DNA of 64,000 nt from NCBI RefSeq assembly GCF_001277175.1, contig NZ_CP012257.1, positions 1,798,001-1,862,000 of the forward strand, given 5' to 3'. The notes beneath the pieces are model-generated. The model saw only the letters and a program-made list of their open reading frames with translations. It was not told where the DNA came from and made no database searches. The DNA is from Cronobacter universalis NCTC 9529. GTDB taxonomy: Bacteria; Pseudomonadota; Gammaproteobacteria; Enterobacterales; Enterobacteriaceae. A program made the position numbers and the translations under genes. Below, in pieces: positions 15,173 to 24,068 of this stretch; position 1 is the first letter of the stretch, and each line of letters starts with the position of its first letter.

Positions 15173-15414
15173 TTACCCCTCCAGTCTTGTTTGCCTGCAA
15201 CGCGCAGGCATTGAAACAGTGATCTGTTAAAGCTAACCCGTTGTGGGCAAAACGACAAGTTGTCGCCGCCCGGCGCGGCGCCAGGTGGTTTTTACATAAT
15301 CAGTATTGCCTGAGGGAATACTCTTAATTTGGCACTCTTTCAGGTAACAAGTTGAAAAATGTTATTTTATATTCCAGGCTTATCTGCACACGCTGAAAAA
15401 AAGAGGATGACACA

Positions 15415-15756
15415 ATGAACAAGAAGTTTGCAGGGTTTCTGGGTGCAGCGGCTGTTATGACGATGCTGGCAGGGTGTACCGCTTACGATCGTACCGCCGA
15501 TCAGTTCACCCAACCGGTGGTAAAAGATGTGAAAAAAGGCATGAGCCGTCAGCAGGTAATGCAGATCGCGGGTAAACCGTCTTCTGAAGTGACCATGATC
15601 CATGCTCGCGGTACCTGCCAGACCTATATCCTGGGCAGCCGCAACGGTAAAACCGAAACCTATTTCGTCGCGCTGGATGAAACGGGCCATGTGCTGAACT
15701 CCGGCTACCAGACCTGTGCCGAGTACGATACCGATCCGCAGGCGCCGAAGAAGTAA
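15415..15756 (+). CDS. osmE: Osmotically inducible lipoprotein OsmE
   Basis: Small outer-membrane-type lipoprotein of the SmpA/BamE-like fold, induced by osmotic and stationary-phase stress. 113 residues with a lipobox LAGC ending at Cys21, then the conserved [23 protein letters not shown] stretch. An AT-rich TTTTATATTCC about 50 bases upstream may be the -10 region. Function of the protein is unknown. Confidence 0.95.
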   Translation: MNKKFAGFLGAAAVMTMLAGCTAYDRTADQFTQPVVKDVKKGMSRQQVMQIAGKPSSEVTMIHARGTCQTYILGSRNGKTETYFVALDETGHVLNSGYQTCAEYDTDPQAPKK

Positions 15757-15771
15757 TCGCGCTGCTGACAG

Positions 15772-15797
15772 AAAAACCGGCTCCGGCCGGTTTTTTT
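15772..15797 (+). terminator. Terminator of osmE
   Basis: AAACCGG / CCGGTTT with the loop CTCCGG is followed by a run of seven T. Confidence 0.85.
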
Positions 15798-15832
15798 ATG
15801 CCTGCGTGTTGTGGGATGCGCGCTGGCAAATA

Positions 15833-15859
15833 AAAAACGCCGCGGTAAGCGGCGTTTTT
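15833..15859 (-). terminator. Terminator of katE (possibly bidirectional)
   Basis: AAAAACGCCGC and GCGGCGTTTTT flank a 5-base loop. The A run supplies a U tract for katE on the minus strand, and the T run could serve the plus strand. Confidence 0.85.
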
Positions 15860-15877
15860 GTGTAGCGCAGGCGGCGG

Positions 15878-18133
15878 TTACGCCGGGATGGCCGCCACTT
15901 TTGGCGTGCGCGCCCAGACGCGATGGCAGGCGAGCTGGTGGATGAAATCATCCATAAAGCTGCCTGAGGCGTCGTCGGCTTCGACAATCCCTTCCTCGCC
16001 CGTGTCCGGCACCGACAGTCGGCTCTTCAGCCCGCGCGCGTCGCCCATCAGGCCGATCGCTTTCAGGTGTTTATACGCCTCCAGCAGGTAATAGACCGCA
16101 TCGCCGTTATCGGCAAGGGCGCTCGCAGCACCACCCGGCACCAGCACGGCGTCTACGGTCACGGACGGCGAGCCGGCGAACGTGCCTGCCACTTCCAGTT
16201 GCGAGCCGTCATCCGCCGTCACGCTGCCCATACGACTGTACAGCAATTTGGCATGTACGCCGTGCGATTTCAGCGCCTGTAACATGGCGAGCAGATCGGC
16301 GGCTTTCACATGGTCATTCAACAGGACGGCGACCACACGCCCTTTCACGGTCCCGCCCGGTACGGCATAGAGGCTCAGCGACGGATCTTTTTTCAGGCCA
16401 TTAACATCTTTCGGCGGCGCGACATGCATCTGCTCGTCGGTGAGCGTAATGCCAAGGTTAGCGGCGACAGGATGCGCCAGTGAAATATCGATATGGCAGA
16501 GGTGATCCACCACGCGCTCGCGGATATAGCCGCGCACCACTTTGCTGAGTTCAAAGCTGAACGCGTCGATGATATGGCGCTGCTCCACCGGCGTCTGGCT
16601 TTGCCAGAAGAGGCGCGGCTGAGAGTAATATTCGCCAAACGACGGGCTGCGCTCGCGGATCTTGTGGCCCTCGATGCGTTCCTGATGGCTTTCAAATCCG
16701 CCTGCTTTCGGCGCAGGCGGCGTTTCGCGCGGCCAGTTATCGTTAATCGAGTTTGGTTCGTAATTGGCCGGATTGGTGTCGATATCCATCCGGTGCATGC
16801 CGTCGCGCTGGAAATTATGGTACGGGCAGGTCGGACGGTTAATCGGGATCTCGTGGAAGTTCGGCCCGCCGAGACGGCTTATCTGGGTGTCGGTGTAAGA
16901 GAACAGACGCCCCTGGAGCAGCGGGTCGTTGCTGAAATCCAGTCCCGGCACGATATGGCCCGGATGGAACGCCGCCTGTTCGTTTTCAGCGAAGAAGTTA
17001 TCCGGGTTGCGGTTCAGCACCATTTTGCCGACCAGCTGCACCGGCACCAGCTCTTCCGGGATGAGCTTAGTGGCGTCGAGCAGGTCAAAATCAAACTTAA
17101 ATTCGTCCTCTTCCGGGATCAGCTGCACGCCGAGTTCATATTCCGGGTAGTCGCCCGCTTCGATGGCTTCCCAGAGATCGCGCCGGTGGAAATCCGGATC
17201 GCGCCCGGTGAGCTTCTGCGATTCATCCCAGATAAGCGACGCTTTGCCCGCCACTGGCTTCCAGTGGAAGCGCACAAAGGTGCCTTTGCCTTCGGCGTTG
17301 ATAAAGCGGAAAGTGTGAATGCCAAAGCCTTCCATGGTGCGGTAGCTGCGCGGAATGCCGCGGTCGGACATCGCCCACATGACGTTGTGCAGCGTTTCCG
17401 GCTGAAGCGACACGTAATCCCAGAAGGTGTCGTGCGCGCTCTGGCCCTGCGGAATGGCCCAGTGCGGCTCCGGCTTCACGGCATGGACGAAATCCGGGAA
17501 CTTATGGGCGTCCTGAATGAAAAAGACCGGCGTGTTGTTGCCGACCAGATCGAAAATCCCTTCTTCGGTATAAAACTTGGTGGCGAAGCCGCGAATATCG
17601 CGCACCGTATCCGCCGAGCCCGCGCCGCCCTGTACCGTCGAGAAACGCACAAACACCGGCGTGATTTTTTGCGGGTCGCTTAAGAACGCGGCTTTGGTGA
17701 TATCGCTCAGGCTTTTGTATGGCTGAAAGTAGCCGTGGGCGGCAGAGCCGCGCGCATGCACGATGCGCTCGGGAATACGTTCATGGTCAAAGTGGGTGAT
17801 TTTTTCCCGCAGGATGAAATCTTCCAGCAGCGTCGGGCCGCGGGTGCCGGCGCGGAGCGAATTCTGATCGTCAGCGATACGCACGCCCTGGTTGGTCGTC
17901 AGCGCCTCGTTCTCACCGCCTTTGCGGAAGGTCTCCAGCGCGCCGAGCTTATCGTTCGTCACCTGCGGCGCCTTCAGGCTGCCGGGCGCGGTCGGTTGCT
18001 CGCCCGGCGGGGTGGGCGCCGGGGAAGGGCGATGGGAGCCATCGGCAGGCGCCAGCGACCCCATGCCCGGCTGGGATGAGCGCGCGTCGTGGAACGGGGC
18101 TTCATGGTTAGGGCGTTTCTCATCATTCGACAT
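15878..18133 (-). CDS. katE: Catalase HPII, monofunctional
   Basis: Large-subunit clade 2 catalase that decomposes hydrogen peroxide in stationary phase. 751 residues against 753 in E. coli. It has the family's N-terminal extension, which is rich in Pro here; the distal heme pocket motif [17 protein letters not shown]; the proximal heme Tyr motif [15 protein letters not shown]; and a C-terminal DJ-1/flavodoxin-like domain (residues ~600-751). In E. coli transcription is sigma-S dependent. Confidence 0.97.
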   Translation of the reverse strand: MSNDEKRPNHEAPFHDARSSQPGMGSLAPADGSHRPSPAPTPPGEQPTAPGSLKAPQVTNDKLGALETFRKGGENEALTTNQGVRIADDQNSLRAGTRGPTLLEDFILREKITHFDHERIPERIVHARGSAAHGYFQPYKSLSDITKAAFLSDPQKITPVFVRFSTVQGGAGSADTVRDIRGFATKFYTEEGIFDLVGNNTPVFFIQDAHKFPDFVHAVKPEPHWAIPQGQSAHDTFWDYVSLQPETLHNVMWAMSDRGIPRSYRTMEGFGIHTFRFINAEGKGTFVRFHWKPVAGKASLIWDESQKLTGRDPDFHRRDLWEAIEAGDYPEYELGVQLIPEEDEFKFDFDLLDATKLIPEELVPVQLVGKMVLNRNPDNFFAENEQAAFHPGHIVPGLDFSNDPLLQGRLFSYTDTQISRLGGPNFHEIPINRPTCPYHNFQRDGMHRMDIDTNPANYEPNSINDNWPRETPPAPKAGGFESHQERIEGHKIRERSPSFGEYYSQPRLFWQSQTPVEQRHIIDAFSFELSKVVRGYIRERVVDHLCHIDISLAHPVAANLGITLTDEQMHVAPPKDVNGLKKDPSLSLYAVPGGTVKGRVVAVLLNDHVKAADLLAMLQALKSHGVHAKLLYSRMGSVTADDGSQLEVAGTFAGSPSVTVDAVLVPGGAASALADNGDAVYYLLEAYKHLKAIGLMGDARGLKSRLSVPDTGEEGIVEADDASGSFMDDFIHQLACHRVWARTPKVAAIPA

Positions 18134-18344
18134 TGAACTCGTCTCCTTTCCTTTTTCTTAAGCAGTCGGATGGCTGCATGAAATGTAAGGTAACTATAGA
18201 ACAGCACTGAAGTTCTTGCGGAAAAGGCGACGGCGTAAAAAACGGCAAATGCACCGCGCAGCGCACGCAGGATGCGACGCAGGGCCGTCCGATCCGCTAT
18301 CATAGTGGTTTATCTTTTGTTTGCAGCCAGTGAATCCGACGCTT

Positions 18345-18575
18345 ATGAAACCACTTCGTCATCAGAATCGTCCCGTTATCAGCTATGTCCCACGCGTGGA
18401 GCCAGCTCCGCCAGATCATGCGGATCGCATGGAGGGGTTTGACGATGTCTGGGTGCTGAAGGGCAAATATGTGGCGTTTGTGATGTCCGGGGATCGTTTT
18501 CGCCGCTCTCCCGTCTTCAGCAGCCCGGAAGCCGCCCAGCGCTGGGCCAATCAGCTCAAGCAGGATGAGGTATAG
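18345..18575 (+). CDS. cedA: Cell division activator CedA
   Basis: Small DNA- and RNA polymerase-binding protein that promotes division in over-initiating dnaAcos mutants of E. coli. 76 residues starting MKPLRHQNRPVISYVPR, closely matching CedA; eight further in-frame residues upstream are not conserved. Divergent from katE as in E. coli. Immediately after the stop begins a repeat of the end of the higA gene. Confidence 0.92.
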   Translation: MKPLRHQNRPVISYVPRVEPAPPDHADRMEGFDDVWVLKGKYVAFVMSGDRFRRSPVFSSPEAAQRWANQLKQDEV

Positions 18576-18587
18576 GGCGGAATTTTT

Positions 18588-18651
18588 GCCCGGCGCGACG
18601 CGCAGAAGAAAGAAGTCGCCTGAAACAACAAAGCCCGCCGGACAGCGGGTT
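18588..18651 (+). repeat. Direct repeat, copy 1 (copy of the higA 3' end)
   Basis: 60 of 64 bases match 19371-19434, which is the last 12 codons of higA plus the downstream hairpin. Read in the same frame, copy 1 encodes ARRDAQKKEVA and a stop, against ARRDTQKKEVA in higA. Weaker similarity, with one indel, runs upstream to 18577, two bases after the cedA stop. It lacks the rest of an antitoxin gene, so it looks like a remnant of a second copy or a duplicated target. Confidence 0.9.
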
Positions 18652-18656
18652 TTTAT
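18627..18656 (+). terminator. Terminator after cedA, inside direct repeat copy 1
   Basis: CCCGC / GCGGG stem with a CGGACA loop, followed by TTTTTATTT. It would end cedA transcription before higB. The hairpin is part of the duplicated 64 bases. Confidence 0.7.
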
Positions 18657-18668
18657 TTGCCTTTAAAA

Positions 18669-18687
18669 TGCACTTGCGCACTGTGCA
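18669..18687. promoter_or_regulatory. Candidate HigA operator
   Basis: TGCAC and GTGCA form an inverted repeat with a 9-base spacer, 49 bases before the higB start. HigA-type antitoxins autoregulate through short palindromes in this position. The site is inferred only from symmetry and location. Confidence 0.35.
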
Positions 18688-18735
18688 GGTGGGCGTTAAA
18701 GTGATCGGGAAAGGAAACAGGGAGGTATCAATGGA

Positions 18736-19032
18736 ATGCAGAAGCATATCGGCAGTTTTCGTGACGCCTGGCTGGCGGCTTTTTTCGTGTATTCGATGCC
18801 ACACCGCAACATTCCGGCAGAGATTCATAACACACTGGCGCGCAAACTCGACATCATCAACGCAGCAACCTCATACCTCGATCTCCGCTCGCCGCCTGGC
18901 AACCGGTTTGAGGCGCTGAGCGGTAAATTGCAGGGGTATTCATCGATTCGGGTCAACCATCACTACCGGCTGATTTTCAGATGGGTGGAAGGCAAAGCGG
19001 AAGAGCTCTATTTAGATCCGCATGATTACTGA
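18736..19032 (+). CDS. higB: Type II toxin, HigB/RelE family
   Basis: Probable ribosome-dependent mRNA interferase. 98 residues with the HigB pattern: SFRDAWLAAFF near the start, LARKLDIINAA, then GNRFEALSGKLQGYSSIRVNHHYRLIFRW and the LYLDPHDY end. Toxin precedes antitoxin, typical of HigBA. The ribosome site GGAGG at 18721-18725 is better spaced for an ATG at 18731, which is out of frame; the in-frame ATG at 18736 is 10 bases away. Confidence 0.88.
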   Translation: MQKHIGSFRDAWLAAFFVYSMPHRNIPAEIHNTLARKLDIINAATSYLDLRSPPGNRFEALSGKLQGYSSIRVNHHYRLIFRWVEGKAEELYLDPHDY

Positions 19033-19064
19033 TTGCGGCGTGCCGCAAAGTTAAGGAAATACAC

Positions 19065-19406
19065 ATGAAACAGGCAACCAGAAAGCCCACGACGCCCGGC
19101 GAGATCCTGGTGTACGAATACCTGGAGCCGCTCGGCCTTAAAATCAACGAGGTGGCGGAGATGCTTTGCGTCCATCGTAATAGCGTGAGCGCGCTGGTAA
19201 ACAATAACCGCAAGCTCACTACCGATATGGCGTTTCGCCTGGCGAAAGCGTTCGGCACCTCTGTCGACTTCTGGCTTAACCTGCAGGCGGCTGTCGACCT
19301 GTGGGAAGTGGAAAATGATATGCGCATTCAGGAAGCGTTCAGCCGCATCATACCCGCCGCGGAGTTTATCGCCCGGCGCGACACGCAGAAGAAAGAAGTC
19401 GCCTGA
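19065..19406 (+). CDS. higA: Type II antitoxin, HigA family (XRE)
   Basis: Antitoxin and autorepressor partner of HigB. 113 residues; the helix-turn-helix spans residues ~22-60 (GLKINEVAEMLCVHRNSVSALVN), preceded by the family motif KPTTPGEIL and followed by the FWLNLQ segment. It starts 32 bases after higB with TTAAGGAAA upstream. Its last codons and the following hairpin are duplicated after cedA. Confidence 0.92.
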   Translation: MKQATRKPTTPGEILVYEYLEPLGLKINEVAEMLCVHRNSVSALVNNNRKLTTDMAFRLAKAFGTSVDFWLNLQAAVDLWEVENDMRIQEAFSRIIPAAEFIARRDTQKKEVA

Positions 19407-19434
19407 AACAGCAAAGCCCGCCGGATGGCGGGTT
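19371..19434 (+). repeat. Direct repeat, copy 2 (end of higA)
   Basis: Partner of 18588-18651, 783 bases downstream. It contains the last 12 codons of higA and a CCCGC / GCGGG hairpin. The two copies bracket the complete higBA module. Confidence 0.9.
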
Positions 19435-19460
19435 ATCAGCGCTGAACGTCTATAAAATAA

Positions 19461-19484
19461 AACCCCGGCGCGCAGGCCGGGGTT
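19461..19484. terminator. Bidirectional terminator between higA and tcyP
   Basis: AACCCCGGC / GCCGGGGTT stem with a 6-base loop. The AT-rich flank on the higA side gives a U-rich tail for tcyP on the minus strand. Confidence 0.65.
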
Positions 19485-19507
19485 GATAACAACATCATCT
19501 TACGTGA

Positions 19508-20899
19508 TTAACGGTGCGCCAGTTCGGCCTCGTCATCGCTGTTCAGGATGGCTTTATCCGTCTGCTTCAGCCACTGGCTGGTCAGCGTGCCGGCGGTCAT
19601 GGAGCCGCTGACGTTGAGCGCGGTACGGCCCATGTCGATCAGCGGTTCGACGGAAATCAGCAGCGCCACCAGCGTAACCGGCAGGCCCATCGCCGGCAGT
19701 ACGATCAGCGCAGCGAAAGTCGCGCCGCCGCCGACGCCCGCCACACCGGCGGAGCTTAAGGTCACGATGCCGACGAGCGTTGCGATCCACACCGGGTCGA
19801 GCGGGTTAATGCCGACAGTCGGGGCGACCATCACCGCCAGCATGGTCGGGTAGAGACCCGCGCAGCCGTTCTGGCCGATCGTCGCGCCAAAGGAGGCTGC
19901 GAAAGAGGCGATGGATTCCGGCACGCCCAGACGACGCGTCTGCGCTTCCACATTCAGCGGAATGCTCGCCGCGCTGGAGCGGCTGGTAAAGGCAAACGTC
20001 AGCACCGGCCACACTTTGCGGAAGTAGCGCAGCGGGCTGACGCCGTTTACCGCCAGCAGGATACCGTGCACCACGAACATGATGCCGAGGCCCAGATAAG
20101 AGGCGACCACAAAGCTGCCGAGCTTGATGATGTCCTGCAGGTTGGAGCCTGCGACGACTTTGGTCATCAGCGCCAGTACGCCGTATGGAGTCAACTGCAT
20201 CACCAGACGCACCAGCTTCATCACCCAGCTCTGCAGGATGTCGATAGCCGCCAGCACGCGTTCGCCTTTCGGCGCGTCGTCTTTCAGCAGTTTCAGCGCC
20301 GCTACGCCCAGGAACGCCGCGAAAATCACCACGCTGATGATGGACGTCGGGCTCGCGCCGGTCAGATCGGCAAACGGGTTTTTCGGAATGAAGGAGAGAA
20401 TCAGCTGCGGTACGGTCAGATCGGCGACTTTACCGGCGTAGTTGGTCTGAATGGCGTTCAGACGCGCGGTTTCCGCGCTGCCCTGCACCAGACCTTCCGC
20501 CGTCAGGCCGAAGAGATTGGTCACCAGCACGCCGACCAGCGCCGCGATAAGCGTGGTGAACAGCAGGGTGCCGATGGTCAGCACGCTGATTTTACCCAGC
20601 GACGAGGCGTTATGCAGACGCGCCACGGCGCTCAGGATCATCGCGAACACCAGCGGCATCACAATCATCTGCAGCAGCTGCACATAGCCGTTACCGACAA
20701 TGTTGAACCACTGGATGGAGGTTTTCAGCGTCTCGCTGTCAGAACCATAAATGGTATGCAGCGCGAGACCGAAGACCACGCCCATGGCGAGACCGAGTAA
20801 TACTTTTTTTGCCAGGCTCCACTGCGTATGGCGCGTGCGCGCCAGCAACAGCAGCAGAACCACGAACGCGACAACGTTCGCTATCAGTGGAAGATTCAT
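19508..20899 (-). CDS. tcyP: L-cystine symporter TcyP
   Basis: Sodium- or proton-coupled L-cystine importer of the DAACS (dicarboxylate/amino acid:cation symporter) family. 463 residues, nearly colinear with E. coli TcyP (YdjN), with about eight membrane helices and the re-entrant loop motifs [13 protein letters not shown] and [16 protein letters not shown]. In E. coli this gene responds to CysB; no site was identified here. Confidence 0.96.
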   Translation of the reverse strand: MNLPLIANVVAFVVLLLLLARTRHTQWSLAKKVLLGLAMGVVFGLALHTIYGSDSETLKTSIQWFNIVGNGYVQLLQMIVMPLVFAMILSAVARLHNASSLGKISVLTIGTLLFTTLIAALVGVLVTNLFGLTAEGLVQGSAETARLNAIQTNYAGKVADLTVPQLILSFIPKNPFADLTGASPTSIISVVIFAAFLGVAALKLLKDDAPKGERVLAAIDILQSWVMKLVRLVMQLTPYGVLALMTKVVAGSNLQDIIKLGSFVVASYLGLGIMFVVHGILLAVNGVSPLRYFRKVWPVLTFAFTSRSSAASIPLNVEAQTRRLGVPESIASFAASFGATIGQNGCAGLYPTMLAVMVAPTVGINPLDPVWIATLVGIVTLSSAGVAGVGGGATFAALIVLPAMGLPVTLVALLISVEPLIDMGRTALNVSGSMTAGTLTSQWLKQTDKAILNSDDEAELAHR

Positions 20900-21034
20900 C
20901 CCCGTTCTCCTGATTTTTTTATAACCGGCACGGCCGAAATGGCATGCCTTTATGCCGCAAAGGGTATCAGAATCAAAAGAGGGTGCCTTATATCCAAATG
21001 GAATGGTTTATATCAAAACGCAATTTCAGTTTAT

Positions 21035-21625
21035 TTACTGTTCCATCTGGTGATGAATAAAGCGATTAAAGGTGTTTTGCAGTGAATTAATGGCGGCCGA
21101 CGACCACTTCATTGCGCTGCTGTCGGTCATGCTTTGCGGCATCCATACCGCCCAGACGAACAGCGCCATGCATAATACGCGCTCAAGCTGATTGCCTTTC
21201 TGCGGATAGAGGAGCGGCAGGCGGAAGCGCCAGCGGCAGGGCCAAAGTAGCGGCACGCCGGCGGGCGTTATCATATCGGCGAGAATATGGCTGAGATAGC
21301 CGAGCACCAGCCCTTGCAGCGCATCGGCAGGCAGTATCCAGGTTTCCGGCACTTTTAACAGAAAGAGCGTAAGGCCGCCGAAGACCGCGAGCAGACTGTG
21401 CGTAAAGCCCCGGTGGCCGAACATTCGCGCCACGGGTTTTGATATCCATTTCAGCCGCTGCCCCAGAAACGACTTCGGGTGATCGATATCCGGCAGCAGG
21501 CAGGTGAGAATGGCGGAGGGAACAATATGCCACCAGTCGCCCTGCGCCAGCACAGGGGTCAGCTCGGCATTTTTGGCAAATACCGCGCAGGCAATCGAAA
21601 AAAGCAGGTGGCCTTCCGCCGTCAT
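21035..21625 (-). CDS. ydjM: Inner membrane protein YdjM, metal-dependent hydrolase family
   Basis: LexA-regulated membrane protein of the DUF457/YdjM family. 196 residues, matching E. coli over its length; start MTAEGHLLFSIACAVF. Conserved polar motifs DIDHPKSFLGQR and HRGFTHSL carry the proposed metal ligands. Its function is not established. A LexA box begins 14 bases upstream. Confidence 0.93.
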   Translation of the reverse strand: MTAEGHLLFSIACAVFAKNAELTPVLAQGDWWHIVPSAILTCLLPDIDHPKSFLGQRLKWISKPVARMFGHRGFTHSLLAVFGGLTLFLLKVPETWILPADALQGLVLGYLSHILADMITPAGVPLLWPCRWRFRLPLLYPQKGNQLERVLCMALFVWAVWMPQSMTDSSAMKWSSAAINSLQNTFNRFIHHQMEQ

Positions 21626-21638
21626 GATAAAACCCTGA

Positions 21639-21658
21639 AACTGTCAATCTATCCAGTA
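21639..21658. promoter_or_regulatory. LexA box 1 of ydjM
   Basis: AACTG-N10-CAGTA has intact CTG and CAG cores at the correct spacing; the only outer deviation from TACTG...CAGTA is the first base. Confidence 0.8.
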
Positions 21659-21676
21659 TAGGGTTTTTATACAGTA
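21657..21676. promoter_or_regulatory. Possible LexA box 2 of ydjM
   Basis: TATAG-GGTTTTTATA-CAGTA has one perfect half and one weak half. It adjoins box 1 almost end to end. E. coli ydjM is also reported to have two LexA sites. Confidence 0.45.
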
Positions 21677-21738
21677 GAGAAAAGTGGTGACGGTGTAACA
21701 CTTTGTCACCGCAGCCCCCGTAACGCCTTGCCTCGAGG

Positions 21739-22494
21739 CTAACGGGCGAGCCAGCCGCCATCCACCGCCAGGGTGTAGCCATTGACGTAATCCGACGCCT
21801 TTGAGGCGAGGAAGATAACCGGCCCCTGCAAATCTTCGGGCGTTCCCCAGCGGCCTGCCGGAATACGTCCCAGGATTTCCTCATTGCGTTCCGCGTCTTC
21901 GCGCAGCGCCTGCGTGTTATTGGTCGCCATATAGCCCGGCGCGATGCCGTTAACGTTGATGCCATAGGGCGCCCATTCATTGGCGAGCAGGCGGGTCAGG
22001 CCCAGCACGCCGCTTTTCGAGGCGGTATAAGAGGGCACGCGAATGCCACCCTGAAAAGAGAGCATCGAGGCGACGTTAATGATTTTTCCGCCGCTACCCT
22101 GGGCGATGAACTGCCTGGCGACAGCCTGAGAAAGGAAGAACAGGGCTTTCAGGTTGAGATCCATCACCTCGTCCCAGTCTTTTTCGCTGAAATCGAGCGC
22201 GTCGTCGCGGCGGATGATCCCGGCGTTGTTTACCAGAATATCGATACGGCCCAGCGCCCCGACGGCCTCGGTGACGAGCGGCTGCACCGGCGCCGTGGCT
22301 AAATCGGCCTCGATGGCGACAAAACGGCGGCCCAGCGCGTGGACTTTGGCGGAGGTTTCCCGCGCTGCCCTGCGACTGACGCCTGCGATATCGCACCCGG
22401 CGGCGGCGAGCCCGAGCGCCATGCCCTGTCCCAGCCCGGTATTGCACCCGGTCACCATCGCCACTTTTCCGGCAAGCGAGAATTTATCCAGCAT
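21739..22494 (-). CDS. kduD: 2-dehydro-3-deoxy-D-gluconate 5-dehydrogenase
   Basis: Short-chain dehydrogenase that interconverts 2,5-diketo-3-deoxygluconate and KDG in the breakdown of pectin-type and glycosaminoglycan-type uronates. 251 residues, with the NAD-binding TGCNTGLG (T15-G22), NNAG at 89-92, and catalytic Ser143, Tyr156 and Lys160. It has the long conserved KduD stretch GGKIINVASMLSFQGG. No kduI is next to it. A KdgR-like box is upstream. E. coli lacks this gene between ydjM and hxpB. Confidence 0.9.
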   Translation of the reverse strand: MLDKFSLAGKVAMVTGCNTGLGQGMALGLAAAGCDIAGVSRRAARETSAKVHALGRRFVAIEADLATAPVQPLVTEAVGALGRIDILVNNAGIIRRDDALDFSEKDWDEVMDLNLKALFFLSQAVARQFIAQGSGGKIINVASMLSFQGGIRVPSYTASKSGVLGLTRLLANEWAPYGINVNGIAPGYMATNNTQALREDAERNEEILGRIPAGRWGTPEDLQGPVIFLASKASDYVNGYTLAVDGGWLAR

Positions 22495-22588
22495 GTTCCG
22501 TTCCTCTTTGGCTCATCATTGCGGCGCAGGGAAATTCCCTTTCGCATTCAGAGCAATGATAGGAGCCGCCGGAAGAAAAGACAAAGCT

Positions 22589-22607
22589 AAATGAAACTGT
22601 GTTTTAA
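22589..22607. promoter_or_regulatory. Candidate KdgR operator of kduD
   Basis: AAATGAAAC-TGT-GTTTTAA is a near-palindrome with halves TGAAAC and GTTTTA, close to the KdgR consensus. It lies about 95 bases upstream of the kduD start, the expected place for a repressor of pectin and uronate genes. Confidence 0.6.
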
Positions 22608-22644
22608 AAATATGACGGCGGGCATTTTTTTATGGAAGAGAAAA

Positions 22645-22672
22645 GCAAAAACCGCCGCCAGGCAGCGGCGGT
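22645..22672 (-). terminator. Terminator of hxpB
   Basis: On the minus strand ACCGCCGC / GCGGCGGT with a 6-base loop is followed by TTTTGCTTTT. Confidence 0.75.
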
Positions 22673-22679
22673 GAGTGGT

Positions 22680-23348
22680 TTAACCTTTCAGATGCCAGGG
22701 CTCGAGCTCGGTCAGCGAGTTCAGCCGGACGTTGGCGAGCGCCCAGCGCGCATCGCTGCGGTTCTCTTCGGCCGGGACGACAATGGAACGCATACGCGCC
22801 GCTTTGGTGGCGACCATGCCGTTGACGGAATCTTCCAGCGTCACGCAGCAGAGCGGATCGACGCCAAGTTTCGCCGCCGCATCCAGGTAGACCTGCGGGT
22901 GCGGCTTGCTGTAAGGCAAATGTTCGGCGGAAGCGAGCACGTCAAACTGGTCGCGCAGATCAAACAGCGTCAGTACGCGCTCCAGCATCCGCAGCGGCGA
23001 GGCGGAGGCGAGGCCGACCTTCAGCCCCTGCGCTTTACAGAGCGCAATCGCGTCCGCCACGCCCGGCAGCAGCGGGCGTTTTTCTTCCACCAGCGTCATG
23101 GCGCGGGTGATAATGCGCTGCGTCACTTCATCCACCGACGGGCCGTTCCACGGCTGCTGCGCGAACCACAGCGCCACCACCAGATCGATGCGCAGCCCCA
23201 GCGTGTCGGGCAGCTCGTGGCGGCGGGAGGTATCGACCCCGAGCGTCGCGATCACTTCGAGCTCCGCCTGGTCCCAGAGCGGTTCGGAGTCAATCAGTAA
23301 ACCATCCATATCAAAAATAGCGGCGAGGATCTGTCGCGGCGAAGACAT
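22680..23348 (-). CDS. hxpB: Hexitol phosphatase B (HAD family)
   Basis: HAD-superfamily phosphatase (formerly YniC) acting on 2-deoxyglucose 6-phosphate and hexitol phosphates in E. coli. 222 residues, with nucleophile motif FDMDG (Asp13, Asp15), the cap region after it, LASASP (motif II) and EDSVNGM (motif IV). Divergent from yniB. Confidence 0.94.
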   Translation of the reverse strand: MSSPRQILAAIFDMDGLLIDSEPLWDQAELEVIATLGVDTSRRHELPDTLGLRIDLVVALWFAQQPWNGPSVDEVTQRIITRAMTLVEEKRPLLPGVADAIALCKAQGLKVGLASASPLRMLERVLTLFDLRDQFDVLASAEHLPYSKPHPQVYLDAAAKLGVDPLCCVTLEDSVNGMVATKAARMRSIVVPAEENRSDARWALANVRLNSLTELEPWHLKG

Positions 23349-23506
23349 CGTGTCACTCCTTCTTGTTACGCGGGAAAGGTTAATGAATAGCCGGAAAAAC
23401 GCGTTATGGCTACCGCTTTCCGGCCATGTGCCGGAAAGTTCAGGCGAAAAGGCGCTTCACAGGGTAAACTTAGGCGAATCTGTCGCGTCGCTATCAAGGG
23501 GAAAGC

Positions 23507-24043
23507 ATGACGTATCAACAAGCTGGACGCATTGGTGTCTTAAAACGCATCGCCGGATGGGTGATTTTCATTCCTGCCACGCTCTCCACGATTATCTCCG
23601 TGCTGAAATTCATGTATCAGCACAGCGAAAAGCAGCCGGGCATTAACGCCGTAATGATGGATTTCGCCCATGTGATGATCGAAATGGTGCGTTTTAACAC
23701 GCCGTTCCTGAATCTTTTCTGGTACAACTCGCCGCAGCCTGATTTCACCCGTCACGCGAATATCAGTTTCTGGATCATCTATATTCTGATTTTCGTCGGT
23801 CTGGCGTTACAGGCGTCCGGCGCGCGCATGTGCCGCCAGGCGCGTTTTCTGCGTGAGCATGTTGAAGACAGCCTGATCCTTGAGCGCGCCAAAGGCGAAG
23901 AGGGACTGACCCGCGACGCGCTGGAGTCGCGCATCGTGGTGCCGCGTCACACCATTTTCGTGCAAATCTTCCCGCTCTATATCCTGCCGGTGATAGTGCT
24001 GGTGCTGGGCTACGTGTTTTTCTCTCTGCTCGGGTTTCTGTAA
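23507..24043 (+). CDS. yniB: Inner membrane protein YniB
   Basis: Predicted inner-membrane protein of unknown function. 178 residues with three clear hydrophobic segments (residues ~17-37, ~92-107, ~150-176). Identified mainly by its position between hxpB and yniA as in E. coli and by its length. The ATG follows GGGGAAAGC. Confidence 0.82.
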   Translation: MTYQQAGRIGVLKRIAGWVIFIPATLSTIISVLKFMYQHSEKQPGINAVMMDFAHVMIEMVRFNTPFLNLFWYNSPQPDFTRHANISFWIIYILIFVGLALQASGARMCRQARFLREHVEDSLILERAKGEEGLTRDALESRIVVPRHTIFVQIFPLYILPVIVLVLGYVFFSLLGFL

Positions 24044-24068
24044 ACACGCGCGCGGCGGCGCGCCTTTC

